Shown here piece after piece: positions 1 through 6,343 of a DNA stretch of 6,343 nt. The DNA comes from an uncultured Ruminococcus sp. (GTDB lineage: Bacteria > Bacillota > Clostridia > Oscillospirales > Ruminococcaceae). Position 1 is the first letter of the stretch. Each line of letters begins with the position of its first letter. The stretch is from positions 1 to 6,343 of the forward strand of contig CAMNAY010000100.1 in NCBI GenBank assembly GCA_946531975.1, read 5' to 3'. The notes beneath the pieces were generated by a model. That model saw only the letters and a program-made list of their open reading frames with translations, was not told where the DNA came from and made no database searches. A program made the position numbers and the translations under genes.

Positions 1-3000
1 GACCTGAACGGTCAGTATGTGTATTACTTTGAGGCGATCCGCGATGCCTTCCACGGAAACGGCAGCATTCTGTATAACTGGTCGCGGAACCTTTCCGGCG
101 GCTATCAGGGTGTCATCGGCTATTATCTTGCGAGCCCCTTTACCCTGATTGTCATTCTCCTGCCGCGCAAGTGGATCCTTGCATCCCTGTTTATCATGAT
201 CCTCTGCAAGCTCGGCGCAGCATCCGTCACGATGACCTACTTCCTGCGCAAGGCACGCCATGTGGGAGCATTCACCTCTGTGATCCTCGGCACGATGTTC
301 GGCATGTGCGCATACGGTGTCATCCAGACGATCGACCCGATGTGGCTCGACGGTCTGATCGCACTGCCGCTGATCGCGCTCGGCATCGAATATCTCGTCG
401 ATGACGGCAGAAAGCTGAATTTCATCATTCCGCTGGCATATATCTGCATCGCGAACTTCTATATCGGCTTCATGTGCTGCATCTTCACCGCGATCTATTT
501 CGTGATCTACACCTGCTTCATTTCGCAGAAGGTGAAGTTTGAGGCAAAGCCCCTGCTGGTCACATGCGGCAGAATGGGCATTTCGGCTGCGGCAGCAATC
601 AGCCTTGCAGCATTCATGATCCTGCCGGTCTACAATGCACTGGCGCTCGGTAAGTTTGATTTCACCAAGAATCCGGATTATTCCTTCAAAACGCAGTTCA
701 ATCCGATCGAGTTCATTGCGCAGTTTACCTGCGTCAACCAGTACAGCTCGGTGAATGTGCTCGGTAAGCCGGAGATCTACTGCGGTGTGCTGGCAGCGTT
801 CCTTCTGCCGCTCTTCTTCCTGAACCGCCGCATTCCGTACCGTCAGCGTCTTGGCTACGGCATCATGGCGCTTGTGATGATGCTCTGCATGATGATCCGC
901 CCGATCGACATGATGTGGCACGGCGGACAGATGCCGAACTGGCTGCCCTTCCGCTATTCCTTCATCTTCTCCTTCATCATGCTTTCGATGGCAGGCATGA
1001 CGCTCCGCTATGTGACAAGCCTCAAGAAGAAGGAAATCTTCGGCACCTTCGGCGTTTACTTCGTCTTCCTGATGATCGTGACCTACTTTGTCAAGCTCGG
1101 TGCGGCTGAGCTCAATGACAAGCATCACGGCATGTTCGTCAACCAGAAGGGCGAGGTTTACTTCAACAATCTCTGGAATTCCAATAAATCCTCCGAGACA
1201 ATCTTCTGGTCGATCGGTCTGACGATCATTCTCCTTGCAATCTATGCAGGCTTTGTGTATCTGCTTTCTAAAAAGAATACCCCGAAGAAGAAGATCGTGA
1301 CGGCTACAATCGGCATTCTTGCGGTTGTGAGCTGCGAGCTGACCTTCAATGCAAAGGCTTCCTTCGAGGCGATCCATCATGAGGTCGCATATTCCACCAA
1401 GAAATCCTATTCGCAGTATATCGAATCCGGCAGAGCGCTCGTGGACAAGCTCTATAAGGAGGATCCTTCCTTCTACCGTGCCGAGAAAACCTATGTCCGC
1501 ACGGTCAACGATGACGCAGGCTTCCGGCTCCGCGGCATCACGCACTCCAGCTCGGTGATGAACACCCAGATTCTCAAGTTCATTGAGGCGATGGGCTATT
1601 CCTGCCGCAGCTACTACTCCCGCTATGAGGGCAATACCCCGCTGGCAGACTCCCTGCTCGGCATCAAGTATGTGCTCGACAAGGGCGATGACAATAAGAA
1701 TGTGCTCAAGAAGGGGCAGAATTCTGATCTGGATATCGCCTATGATCTGAAATTCACCGAGGTCTGCAAGACACAGAGCGAGACCGATATGGATGTCAGC
1801 GTCTATCAGAATCCGAATGCACTGGCGCTCGGCTATATGGTCAGCGAGGATATCCTGAAGGTCGGCTTCTTCGGCAATGACAATCCGTTCAACAGCCAGA
1901 ATGCACTCCTCAGCACGCTCGTCGGCAAGACAAAGTTCAAGGAAGACGGCAACTTTGCCGATGATCCCTTCGAGCATTATTTCTACGATCTCCCGATCAC
2001 CGAGGAGATGCGCCTGAACGATGTCTACAAGGACAGCTACGGCAGTCAGATGAACTTCCGCGAGGTCAAGCAGGCGGACGGCAGCCATGCAGTCGATCCG
2101 ACAGTCGATATGTTCATTGAGGCGCAGTCCGATGATCCGATCTACCTCTTCTTCAAGACTGAGAACGAGAGCAAGGTCAATCTCTGGCTGACGGATCAGT
2201 GGAATGTTGACGGCACCACCTGCTGCAATAAGGACGGCTCCGATGCAAAATCGCTCGGCTCCTATTTCGAGACAGACGATTATCACATCCTCTATGTCGG
2301 CACCTATCCGAAGGGCACACAGCTCCAGCTTCGCATGACGCTCCGCACGGATGCAGCCGGCACCAAGGAAAAGTATGCGATTGTCAAGGCGTTCTATTTC
2401 ACGCACTTCAACACCGCGCTGTTCCAGGAGGACATCAACAAGCTCAAGACGAATCAGTGGGATCTGACGACCTACGGCGGCAGAAAGCTTGAGGGCAAGA
2501 TCACCGCAAAGCAGAACCAGATCATGATGACCTCCGTTCCGTGGGAACCGGGCTGGTCGGTCTGGATCGACGGCAAAAAGGTCAAGGATGAGGATGTGCT
2601 GAATGTCGCAAAGGCAATGATCGGTGTGCGTCTCCCCACAGGTGAGCACACGGTCAAGATGAAGTACACCCCGCCCGGACTGAGAACAGGTCTGCTCCTG
2701 CTGCTGGTCGGTCTGGCACTGTGCGTCCTCTTCTGGCTCTATGATCAGAAGCACAACGATACGGTGAAGCTCCTTGCAGCGAACCGTAAGAAGGGCATCT
2801 ACGATCTGCCTTATGAGGATGACCCGGAGCCCGCTGAAAAGGCTGTATCTTCCGGCGGCAGCAGCACGGTCACAACGGTAACGGCGCCGAAGCGCAGCGC
2901 AAAGGAAATTGCGGATGAGATCCGCGAATACAAGAAGCTCTGTGACGATGGTATCATCACGGAGGAGGAATTCCAGGAGAAGAAGAAACAGCTTCTGAAT

Positions 3001-3006
3001 TCCTGA
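1..3006 (+). CDS. YfhO-family polytopic membrane protein with C-terminal SHOCT domain (5' partial)
   Basis: The reading frame is open from base 1, so the start codon lies upstream. The first visible codons read DLNGQYVYYF, a conserved early YfhO motif, so the GTG at 19 is internal; roughly 40-50 N-terminal residues are probably missing. 1001 residues are visible. The first ~450 are many hydrophobic helices carrying family-like motifs: DPMWLDGLIALPLI near 112-125, ANFYIGF near 151-157 and NWLPFRYSFIFSF near 313-325. A large, probably extracytoplasmic region (~450-890) ends with PWEPGWSVWIDGKKV near 847-861. A last membrane helix (~895-913) precedes a cytosolic tail and a SHOCT-like domain (968-1001, DGIITEEEFQEKKKQLL). 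Known for the family: YfhO proteins of Bacillus and Listeria are GT-C-type enzymes that add sugars to lipoteichoic acid from a lipid-linked donor. The same general role in envelope glycosylation is inferred here; the acceptor is unknown. The family call is confident, the exact function is not. A terminator follows directly. Confidence 0.9.
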   Translation, partial: DLNGQYVYYFEAIRDAFHGNGSILYNWSRNLSGGYQGVIGYYLASPFTLIVILLPRKWILASLFIMILCKLGAASVTMTYFLRKARHVGAFTSVILGTMFGMCAYGVIQTIDPMWLDGLIALPLIALGIEYLVDDGRKLNFIIPLAYICIANFYIGFMCCIFTAIYFVIYTCFISQKVKFEAKPLLVTCGRMGISAAAAISLAAFMILPVYNALALGKFDFTKNPDYSFKTQFNPIEFIAQFTCVNQYSSVNVLGKPEIYCGVLAAFLLPLFFLNRRIPYRQRLGYGIMALVMMLCMMIRPIDMMWHGGQMPNWLPFRYSFIFSFIMLSMAGMTLRYVTSLKKKEIFGTFGVYFVFLMIVTYFVKLGAAELNDKHHGMFVNQKGEVYFNNLWNSNKSSETIFWSIGLTIILLAIYAGFVYLLSKKNTPKKKIVTATIGILAVVSCELTFNAKASFEAIHHEVAYSTKKSYSQYIESGRALVDKLYKEDPSFYRAEKTYVRTVNDDAGFRLRGITHSSSVMNTQILKFIEAMGYSCRSYYSRYEGNTPLADSLLGIKYVLDKGDDNKNVLKKGQNSDLDIAYDLKFTEVCKTQSETDMDVSVYQNPNALALGYMVSEDILKVGFFGNDNPFNSQNALLSTLVGKTKFKEDGNFADDPFEHYFYDLPITEEMRLNDVYKDSYGSQMNFREVKQADGSHAVDPTVDMFIEAQSDDPIYLFFKTENESKVNLWLTDQWNVDGTTCCNKDGSDAKSLGSYFETDDYHILYVGTYPKGTQLQLRMTLRTDAAGTKEKYAIVKAFYFTHFNTALFQEDINKLKTNQWDLTTYGGRKLEGKITAKQNQIMMTSVPWEPGWSVWIDGKKVKDEDVLNVAKAMIGVRLPTGEHTVKMKYTPPGLRTGLLLLLVGLALCVLFWLYDQKHNDTVKLLAANRKKGIYDLPYEDDPEPAEKAVSSGGSSTVTTVTAPKRSAKEIADEIREYKKLCDDGIITEEEFQEKKKQLLNS
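2902..3003 (+). other. SHOCT domain at the C-terminus of the YfhO-like protein
   Basis: The last 34 residues begin KEIADEIREYKKL and continue with a GIITEEEF turn and a basic KKKQLL end. This is the classic short helix-turn-helix pattern of SHOCT (short C-terminal domain). A Ser/Thr/Gly/Pro-rich linker (about nt 2838-2895) separates it from the last membrane helix, so it should lie in the cytosol. SHOCT domains are thought to mediate oligomerisation or protein contacts and have no known catalytic activity. Confidence 0.85.
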
Positions 3007-3017
3007 TTGCAATGAGA

Positions 3018-3054
3018 AAAGCTCCCGGTGTGAGATACATCGGGAGCTTTCTTT
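3018..3054 (+). terminator. Intrinsic terminator of the YfhO-like gene
   Basis: A perfect 10-bp inverted repeat, AAAGCTCCCG (3018-3027) with CGGGAGCTTT (3041-3050), can extend inward by a G-U and two more pairs around a 7-nt loop. The T-rich run CTTTCTTT follows or overlaps the right arm. It starts 12 nt after the stop codon, so the YfhO-like gene probably ends its transcript here and the downstream gene needs its own promoter. Confidence 0.88.
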
Positions 3055-3116
3055 GTGAAGACATACAAACTGCATGATTAAAATTTGATATTGTGCATCA
3101 AAATATTCGTAATATA

Positions 3117-3145
3117 TTGACATTTTATAAGAATTATGTTATTAT
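3117..3145 (+). promoter_or_regulatory. Sigma-A-type promoter with extended -10 for the GGDEF-EAL gene
   Basis: A consensus -35 box TTGACA (3117-3122) is separated by exactly 17 nt from TATTAT (3140-3145), which is preceded by TG at 3137-3138 to give an extended -10. It lies in a markedly AT-rich stretch (3061-3155) just after the upstream terminator. Transcription should begin near 3152, giving a leader of about 55 nt. The match is strong, but the start site is only predicted. Confidence 0.82.
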
Positions 3146-3188
3146 GAAGTTATAAACTGCCCCATAGCGGCTTTTTTCAGAAAGAGAC

Positions 3189-3196
3189 AAAGGAGG
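3189..3196 (+). promoter_or_regulatory. Strong Shine-Dalgarno site of the GGDEF-EAL gene
   Basis: AAAGGAGG (3189-3196) is nearly fully complementary to the 16S rRNA 3' end and lies 10 nt before the ATG at 3207. That spacing is slightly long but workable. No other in-frame start has a comparable site, so it fixes the start of the coding region. Confidence 0.85.
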
Positions 3197-3206
3197 CGTA
3201 TATCTG

Positions 3207-5390
3207 ATGAGCGATGCAGCACACAATAAGCTGATGCAGTGGCTTGGCATTGAAAAGCAGAGCAAATATGTCCGCGACTATTTCTATAAGTATAATATCC
3301 GTTCCAGCATCTATATGTCCGTTGTGGTCATCGCGCTTGAGGTATGGATGATCCTTCGCATGATCCGCACGGTCGTCACGAATCACATGACAGGCGATGT
3401 CTTCTGGGGCGTGGTCGATAAGTATTTCATGAATTACTTTATCCTCCTGAGCGCCGGCATTTTGATGCTGCTCTATGCGCTGCGGTTTACGCGCGGCTGG
3501 CAGAAGTCACGCTGGGCGGCGCTCTTTGTCGCTGCACTGAGCCTGCTGGTCTGCGTCTATGAGATCCACATGCTCTCGACGCATACAATCCGAAATGTTC
3601 CTGCGCGAACCTATCTCAATTATATCATTCTCTTTGCCGCCGGTGCCGCGATGATTGTCTTCTCGGCAATGCTGATCAGCTCGAAGACGGACAAAAAATG
3701 GCAGACGCTTTCTGTGCTCTATATTTTTTCGTTCATCTGCATCAATTTCGGCATCATCATTTCCGTGAATTCCTACGCAAAGGGCGAGCAGATCCTGACC
3801 TTCCTCACGATGGAGCTGTTCGTCGTCTGCCTGCTGACATGGCGCCCGGTCATCGGTTTTCTGATTCTGACGGTCTCCTATCTGGTTTTCTTCGGGGAGC
3901 TTGATACGCTGGTCGCCGTCAACAGCCCGGACGGTCTGCCCGGCATCACGGAAAGCACGCAGATCAACGGCTTTACCATGTGGCTCTCGACGCTGCTGTT
4001 CTGTATCTCCAGCTACCGCAAGACCCGCTCGCAGGCGATGCAGGATGAAAGCCTTGTCAAAATGAACGAGCACCTGAGCGAAATCTCTGTCACCGATGAG
4101 CTCACCGGCATTCACAATATGTTCTATTTCCGCGAGGAGGCAAAAAAGCTCCTCAGCTATGTCACCACTGACCGCGAGCGTGTGGTTTATCTCTTTCTCG
4201 ACATTGAAAATTTCAAGTCCTATAATGAGCAGTACGGCTTTCTTCAGGGCAATGATCTCCTGCGGCGCTTTGCGAAGGCACTGGAAAAGGCATTCCCCGG
4301 CTCAATCGTTGCGCGGTATTCCGACGATCACTTTGTCGTGCTGACCTCGAATGAAGGCTGCGAAAAGACCGTTGCGGAGCTTTCCGGCGGGATCCGGAAC
4401 AATCAGGGCGAGGTGCAGCTTTCGCTGAAATGCGGCGCCTATCACCCCGCGGACGATGAAGCCAACCCGAGCCTTGCCTGCGACAGAGCCCGCTTTGCCT
4501 GCAATGCGATCAAGAAGCACTATGACCGCAGCTTCCGTTACTACGACAAATCGCTGGAGGATCAGTTCCAGCTCAAGCAGTATATCGTCAACAATATCGA
4601 CACTGCGATCGAGAACGGCTTTATCAAGGTGTTCTATCAGCCGGTTGTCTCAACGGTAAACGGAAAAATCGTCGGGCTGGAGGCGCTTGCACGCTGGCAG
4701 GATCCCGACTACGGTCTGCTGCCGCCGGGTGCATTCATCGGTGTGCTGGAGGAATACCGGCAGATCTATAAGCTCGACCGCTATATCGTCGAGCAGGTGT
4801 GCCGCGATTACCGTGACTCCGCAGAGAAGGGTGAGCCCTTTGCGCCGGTCTCGATCAATTTCTCGCGGCTGGATTTTGAAATGTGCGATATGATCGGGCA
4901 TCTCAACGAGCAGGCAGAAGCATACGGCGTGCCGCGGAATTATCTCGATGTGGAGATCACGGAGAGTGCGCTCTCTGACCGTGCCGACCTGCTGCTTGAA
5001 GTCATCCAGTCTCTGCGCACTGCGGGCTATAAGGTGTGGCTCGACGATTTCGGCAGCGGCTATTCTTCGCTGAATGTGCTGAAGGATTACTATTTCGATG
5101 TGCTGAAGGTCGATATGAAATTCCTCTCCGGCTTCGGCAAAAATCAGAAGACCACGACGATCATTCAGAATATCATCAACCTGACGCAGCAGCTGGATAT
5201 GGTCTCGCTGACAGAGGGCGTGGAGACAAAGGAGCAGTATGAATTCCTGCGGTCGATCGGCTGTGACCGTGCGCAGGGCTATCTTTTCGGGAAGCCGATG
5301 CCGCTTGCCGATCTGCGGGAGCGCCTGCATAAACACGAGATTGCGGTTTCGGAGGAATTTCTGAACGCGGGTGAGACGGCGCAGAGCTGA
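3207..5390 (+). CDS. Membrane-anchored GGDEF-EAL protein, predicted cyclic di-GMP phosphodiesterase
   Basis: This complete 727-residue protein has about eight predicted membrane helices (roughly 33-53, 72-92, 102-122, 137-158, 168-188, 195-212, 213-234, 255-270), a short linker, a GGDEF domain (~293-440) and an EAL domain (~450-710). The GGDEF signature is degenerate: RYSDDHF at 370-376 replaces RYGGDEF, GN at 348-349 replaces the usual GD, and no RxxD inhibitory site precedes it. D332 and N340, at the usual metal- and guanine-contact positions, remain. The EAL domain looks fully equipped: EAL 492-494, N551, E583 in EITES, D613-D614 in DDFGSGYSSL, K634, E670 in EGVET and Q690. By family knowledge this predicts hydrolysis of cyclic di-GMP to pGpG, with the GGDEF part possibly a GTP-sensing regulatory module. 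The membrane region is not a recognised sensor family, so the signal is unknown. The gene has its own promoter and terminator and appears monocistronic. Confidence 0.95.
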   Translation: MSDAAHNKLMQWLGIEKQSKYVRDYFYKYNIRSSIYMSVVVIALEVWMILRMIRTVVTNHMTGDVFWGVVDKYFMNYFILLSAGILMLLYALRFTRGWQKSRWAALFVAALSLLVCVYEIHMLSTHTIRNVPARTYLNYIILFAAGAAMIVFSAMLISSKTDKKWQTLSVLYIFSFICINFGIIISVNSYAKGEQILTFLTMELFVVCLLTWRPVIGFLILTVSYLVFFGELDTLVAVNSPDGLPGITESTQINGFTMWLSTLLFCISSYRKTRSQAMQDESLVKMNEHLSEISVTDELTGIHNMFYFREEAKKLLSYVTTDRERVVYLFLDIENFKSYNEQYGFLQGNDLLRRFAKALEKAFPGSIVARYSDDHFVVLTSNEGCEKTVAELSGGIRNNQGEVQLSLKCGAYHPADDEANPSLACDRARFACNAIKKHYDRSFRYYDKSLEDQFQLKQYIVNNIDTAIENGFIKVFYQPVVSTVNGKIVGLEALARWQDPDYGLLPPGAFIGVLEEYRQIYKLDRYIVEQVCRDYRDSAEKGEPFAPVSINFSRLDFEMCDMIGHLNEQAEAYGVPRNYLDVEITESALSDRADLLLEVIQSLRTAGYKVWLDDFGSGYSSLNVLKDYYFDVLKVDMKFLSGFGKNQKTTTIIQNIINLTQQLDMVSLTEGVETKEQYEFLRSIGCDRAQGYLFGKPMPLADLRERLHKHEIAVSEEFLNAGETAQS

Positions 5391-5426
5391 TTCAAAATCA
5401 TCGCACAGCGATACTTTATAAACAAT

Positions 5427-5455
5427 AAGCCCCCGGCACGCGGTCGGGGGCTTTG
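5427..5455 (+). terminator. Intrinsic terminator between convergent genes, probably bidirectional
   Basis: AAGCCCCCG (5427-5435) pairs perfectly with CGGGGGCTT (5445-5453), extendable by a G-U and a C-G pair around a 5-nt loop. On the plus strand the arm ends in CTTTGTC, a short T tract. Read on the minus strand, the hairpin is followed by CTTATTGTTTAT, so it may also end the convergent gene whose stop codon is at 5467-5469. The 76-nt gap between the two stop codons holds nothing else I can identify. Confidence 0.85.
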
Positions 5456-5466
5456 TCATGCTTCAA

Positions 5467-6343
5467 TTATGCGGGCACATGCGAGAGCACATAGTTCAGC
5501 AGCGTCTCTCTGCCGACGGCGTTCAGATGAATGCCGTCCTCGTCTGCATAGGCGGAATCCAGTCTGCCTTCATTGTTTTTCAGTGCAGTGTTTGTGTCTA
5601 CAAAATACACATCGTTTTCATTGGAAATCTGGAGCAGCAGCGAATTGTATTCGTCAATCACGCTGTTTGCCGCAGTCTTCTCGCCGTTCTTCGTAACAGG
5701 CGGAATCGAGAGCACATAGAAGGTCGCTTCCGGCGCCGATGCCTTCATCAGTCCGAGCAGCACCGAAAACTGGTCTGCGGTCTGATCCGCGGGCTGACCC
5801 GCTGCGAGATCCTCTGTGCCGAACATCAGGTAGATCGGGCATTTCGCGGCATACATCGCGCTCTGGATGTGAATGGTCGTGCCGTCCAGCAAGACATATT
5901 CAGAGCCGTAATTTGTGAGATTGATCTCCTCGCTGGCGTAAAAGCTCTTTTCCTGGAGCTGACCGGACTGCCCCATGCGGTAAATATCGACCTCTCCGAC
6001 GAAGGCGCAGGTCTTGAGATAATCTGCGGGACGGGCAGCGGTTTCCGGCACAGGATTGACCTTGTTCGTGGTCGGCACCTGCGAAGATTCCTCGCCGCCT
6101 TCGCCCGATTCCTCTGCACTGGATTCCGCGGTGCTGTTCTCAGCGGTGCTGCTTTCGGCAGAGCTGTTTTCAGAGAGGCTGCTCTCTGACGGTGTGATGA
6201 CCGGGGCTATATCTGCCGCCGAATCGGAGACGGAGCTTTCGCCCGGCTGCCATCCCTTGCGGAAGACATTTTTCTCGGGGTGCAGGTTGCGGCTCAGCAT
6301 ATAGAGCAGGTATACCAACAGGACGTTGACAAGCAGGCGGAGT
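5467..6343 (-). CDS. Membrane-anchored extracellular SGNH/GDSL-hydrolase-like protein, catalytic motifs degenerate (5' partial)
   Basis: The frame is open to the right edge (first full codon at 6342), so the true start is outside; the TTG at 6318 is probably internal. 291 residues are visible. The first ~17 (LRLLVNVLLVYLLYML) form a hydrophobic helix, probably a signal anchor. A Ser/Glu/Thr/Pro-rich stalk follows (nt ~6040-6240), then an SGNH-like domain (nt 5467-~6025). The fold call rests on a block I-like strand (CAFVGEV..YRMG), a block III-like strand (IYLMFGTEDLA), a SIPPVT strand and a C-terminal DGIHLNAVG, the usual DxxH block V. In active relatives block I reads GDS and block III GxN; here they read GEV (5989-5997) and GTE, so the nucleophilic Ser and oxyanion Asn seem absent while Asp and His of block V remain. 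Known family members deacylate or acylate surface polymers. This one may bind rather than cleave, or use other residues. Substrate unknown; the family call is moderately confident. Confidence 0.75.
   Translation of the reverse strand, partial: LRLLVNVLLVYLLYMLSRNLHPEKNVFRKGWQPGESSVSDSAADIAPVITPSESSLSENSSAESSTAENSTAESSAEESGEGGEESSQVPTTNKVNPVPETAARPADYLKTCAFVGEVDIYRMGQSGQLQEKSFYASEEINLTNYGSEYVLLDGTTIHIQSAMYAAKCPIYLMFGTEDLAAGQPADQTADQFSVLLGLMKASAPEATFYVLSIPPVTKNGEKTAANSVIDEYNSLLLQISNENDVYFVDTNTALKNNEGRLDSAYADEDGIHLNAVGRETLLNYVLSHVPA
6112..6186 (-). repeat. Pentapeptide (15-nt) imperfect tandem repeat in the Ser/Glu-rich stalk
   Basis: Five consecutive units read ESSLS, ENSSA, ESSTA, ENSTA and ESSAE on the minus strand. 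At the DNA level the 15-nt period is visible on the plus strand as GCGGTGCTGTTCTCA (6128-6142), GCGGTGCTGCTTTCG (6143-6157), GCAGAGCTGTTTTCA (6158-6172) and a weaker unit at 6173-6187. The repeat lies in the acidic linker between the membrane helix and the SGNH-like domain and probably acts as a flexible cell-wall-spanning spacer. Confidence 0.8.

Noticed and set aside
17..21. ATG at 17-19 and GTG at 19-21 as start of the YfhO-like gene
   Set aside because: The ATG is out of frame, and the GTG is preceded in frame by DLNGQY, which belongs to the conserved YfhO N-terminal region. No RBS is visible, so the gene starts upstream of the window.
3150..3206. Cyclic di-GMP riboswitch in the leader of the GGDEF-EAL gene
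   Set aside because: The leader is only about 55 nt and lacks the conserved GEMM-type core, so it is too short and does not match.
3507..4115. 202-codon minus-strand open frame opposite the membrane region of the GGDEF-EAL gene
   Set aside because: Its translation is very rich in Asp, Arg, Glu and Gln with no recognisable domain, as expected for the antisense of a hydrophobic coding region.
4650..5459. 269-codon minus-strand open frame opposite the EAL domain
   Set aside because: It lies antisense to a well-supported EAL coding region, runs through the terminator hairpin, and its translation resembles no family I know. It is a by-product of codon bias in the true gene.
5458..6189. 243-codon plus-strand open frame opposite the SGNH-like gene
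   Set aside because: It starts inside the terminator tail and has a low-complexity end caused by the antisense of the Ser/Glu repeat. The minus frame shows a coherent membrane anchor, stalk and SGNH pattern.
6316..6318. TTG at 6318 as the start of the SGNH-like gene
   Set aside because: The same frame stays open and hydrophobic to the window edge, no RBS is seen before it, and starting there would cut the membrane helix.

Overview
The window looks like a piece of a Gram-positive Clostridia chromosome, most likely a Ruminococcus-type member of the Oscillospiraceae. This rests on a YfhO-family membrane protein typical of Firmicutes, an AAAGGAGG ribosome binding site, a sigma-A-like promoter, and moderately GC-rich genes with AT-rich spacers. 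The genus is an inference from style and family content, not from a marker gene.

Layout: (1) Bases 1-3006 (+) hold most of a large YfhO-like polytopic membrane protein whose 5' end lies outside the window. It ends in a short SHOCT domain and is followed by an intrinsic terminator. (2) The spacer 3007-3206 holds that terminator, an AT-rich stretch with a near-consensus extended -10 promoter, a roughly 55-nt leader and a strong RBS. (3) Bases 3207-5390 (+) encode a complete membrane-anchored GGDEF-EAL protein. Its GGDEF signature is degenerate and its EAL catalytic set is complete, so it should degrade cyclic di-GMP rather than make it. (4) A GC-rich hairpin at 5427-5453 sits between convergent genes and could terminate both. 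(5) From 5467 to the right edge (-) lies a 5'-partial gene for a membrane-anchored extracellular SGNH/GDSL-like protein. It has a Ser/Glu-rich pentapeptide-repeat stalk, and the usual catalytic Ser and oxyanion Asn appear to be replaced.

The three genes seem to be separate transcription units. Two encode cell-envelope proteins (a probable GT-C-type glycosyltransferase and a surface SGNH-fold protein). The middle one controls a second messenger that often governs surface and adhesion traits, but nothing in the window links them directly. I found no tRNA, rRNA, CRISPR array, insertion sequence or phage gene. The oddest points are the apparently inactivated SGNH domain, the degenerate GGDEF domain and the SHOCT tail on the YfhO-like protein. 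I do not see convincing evidence for a wholly new system.
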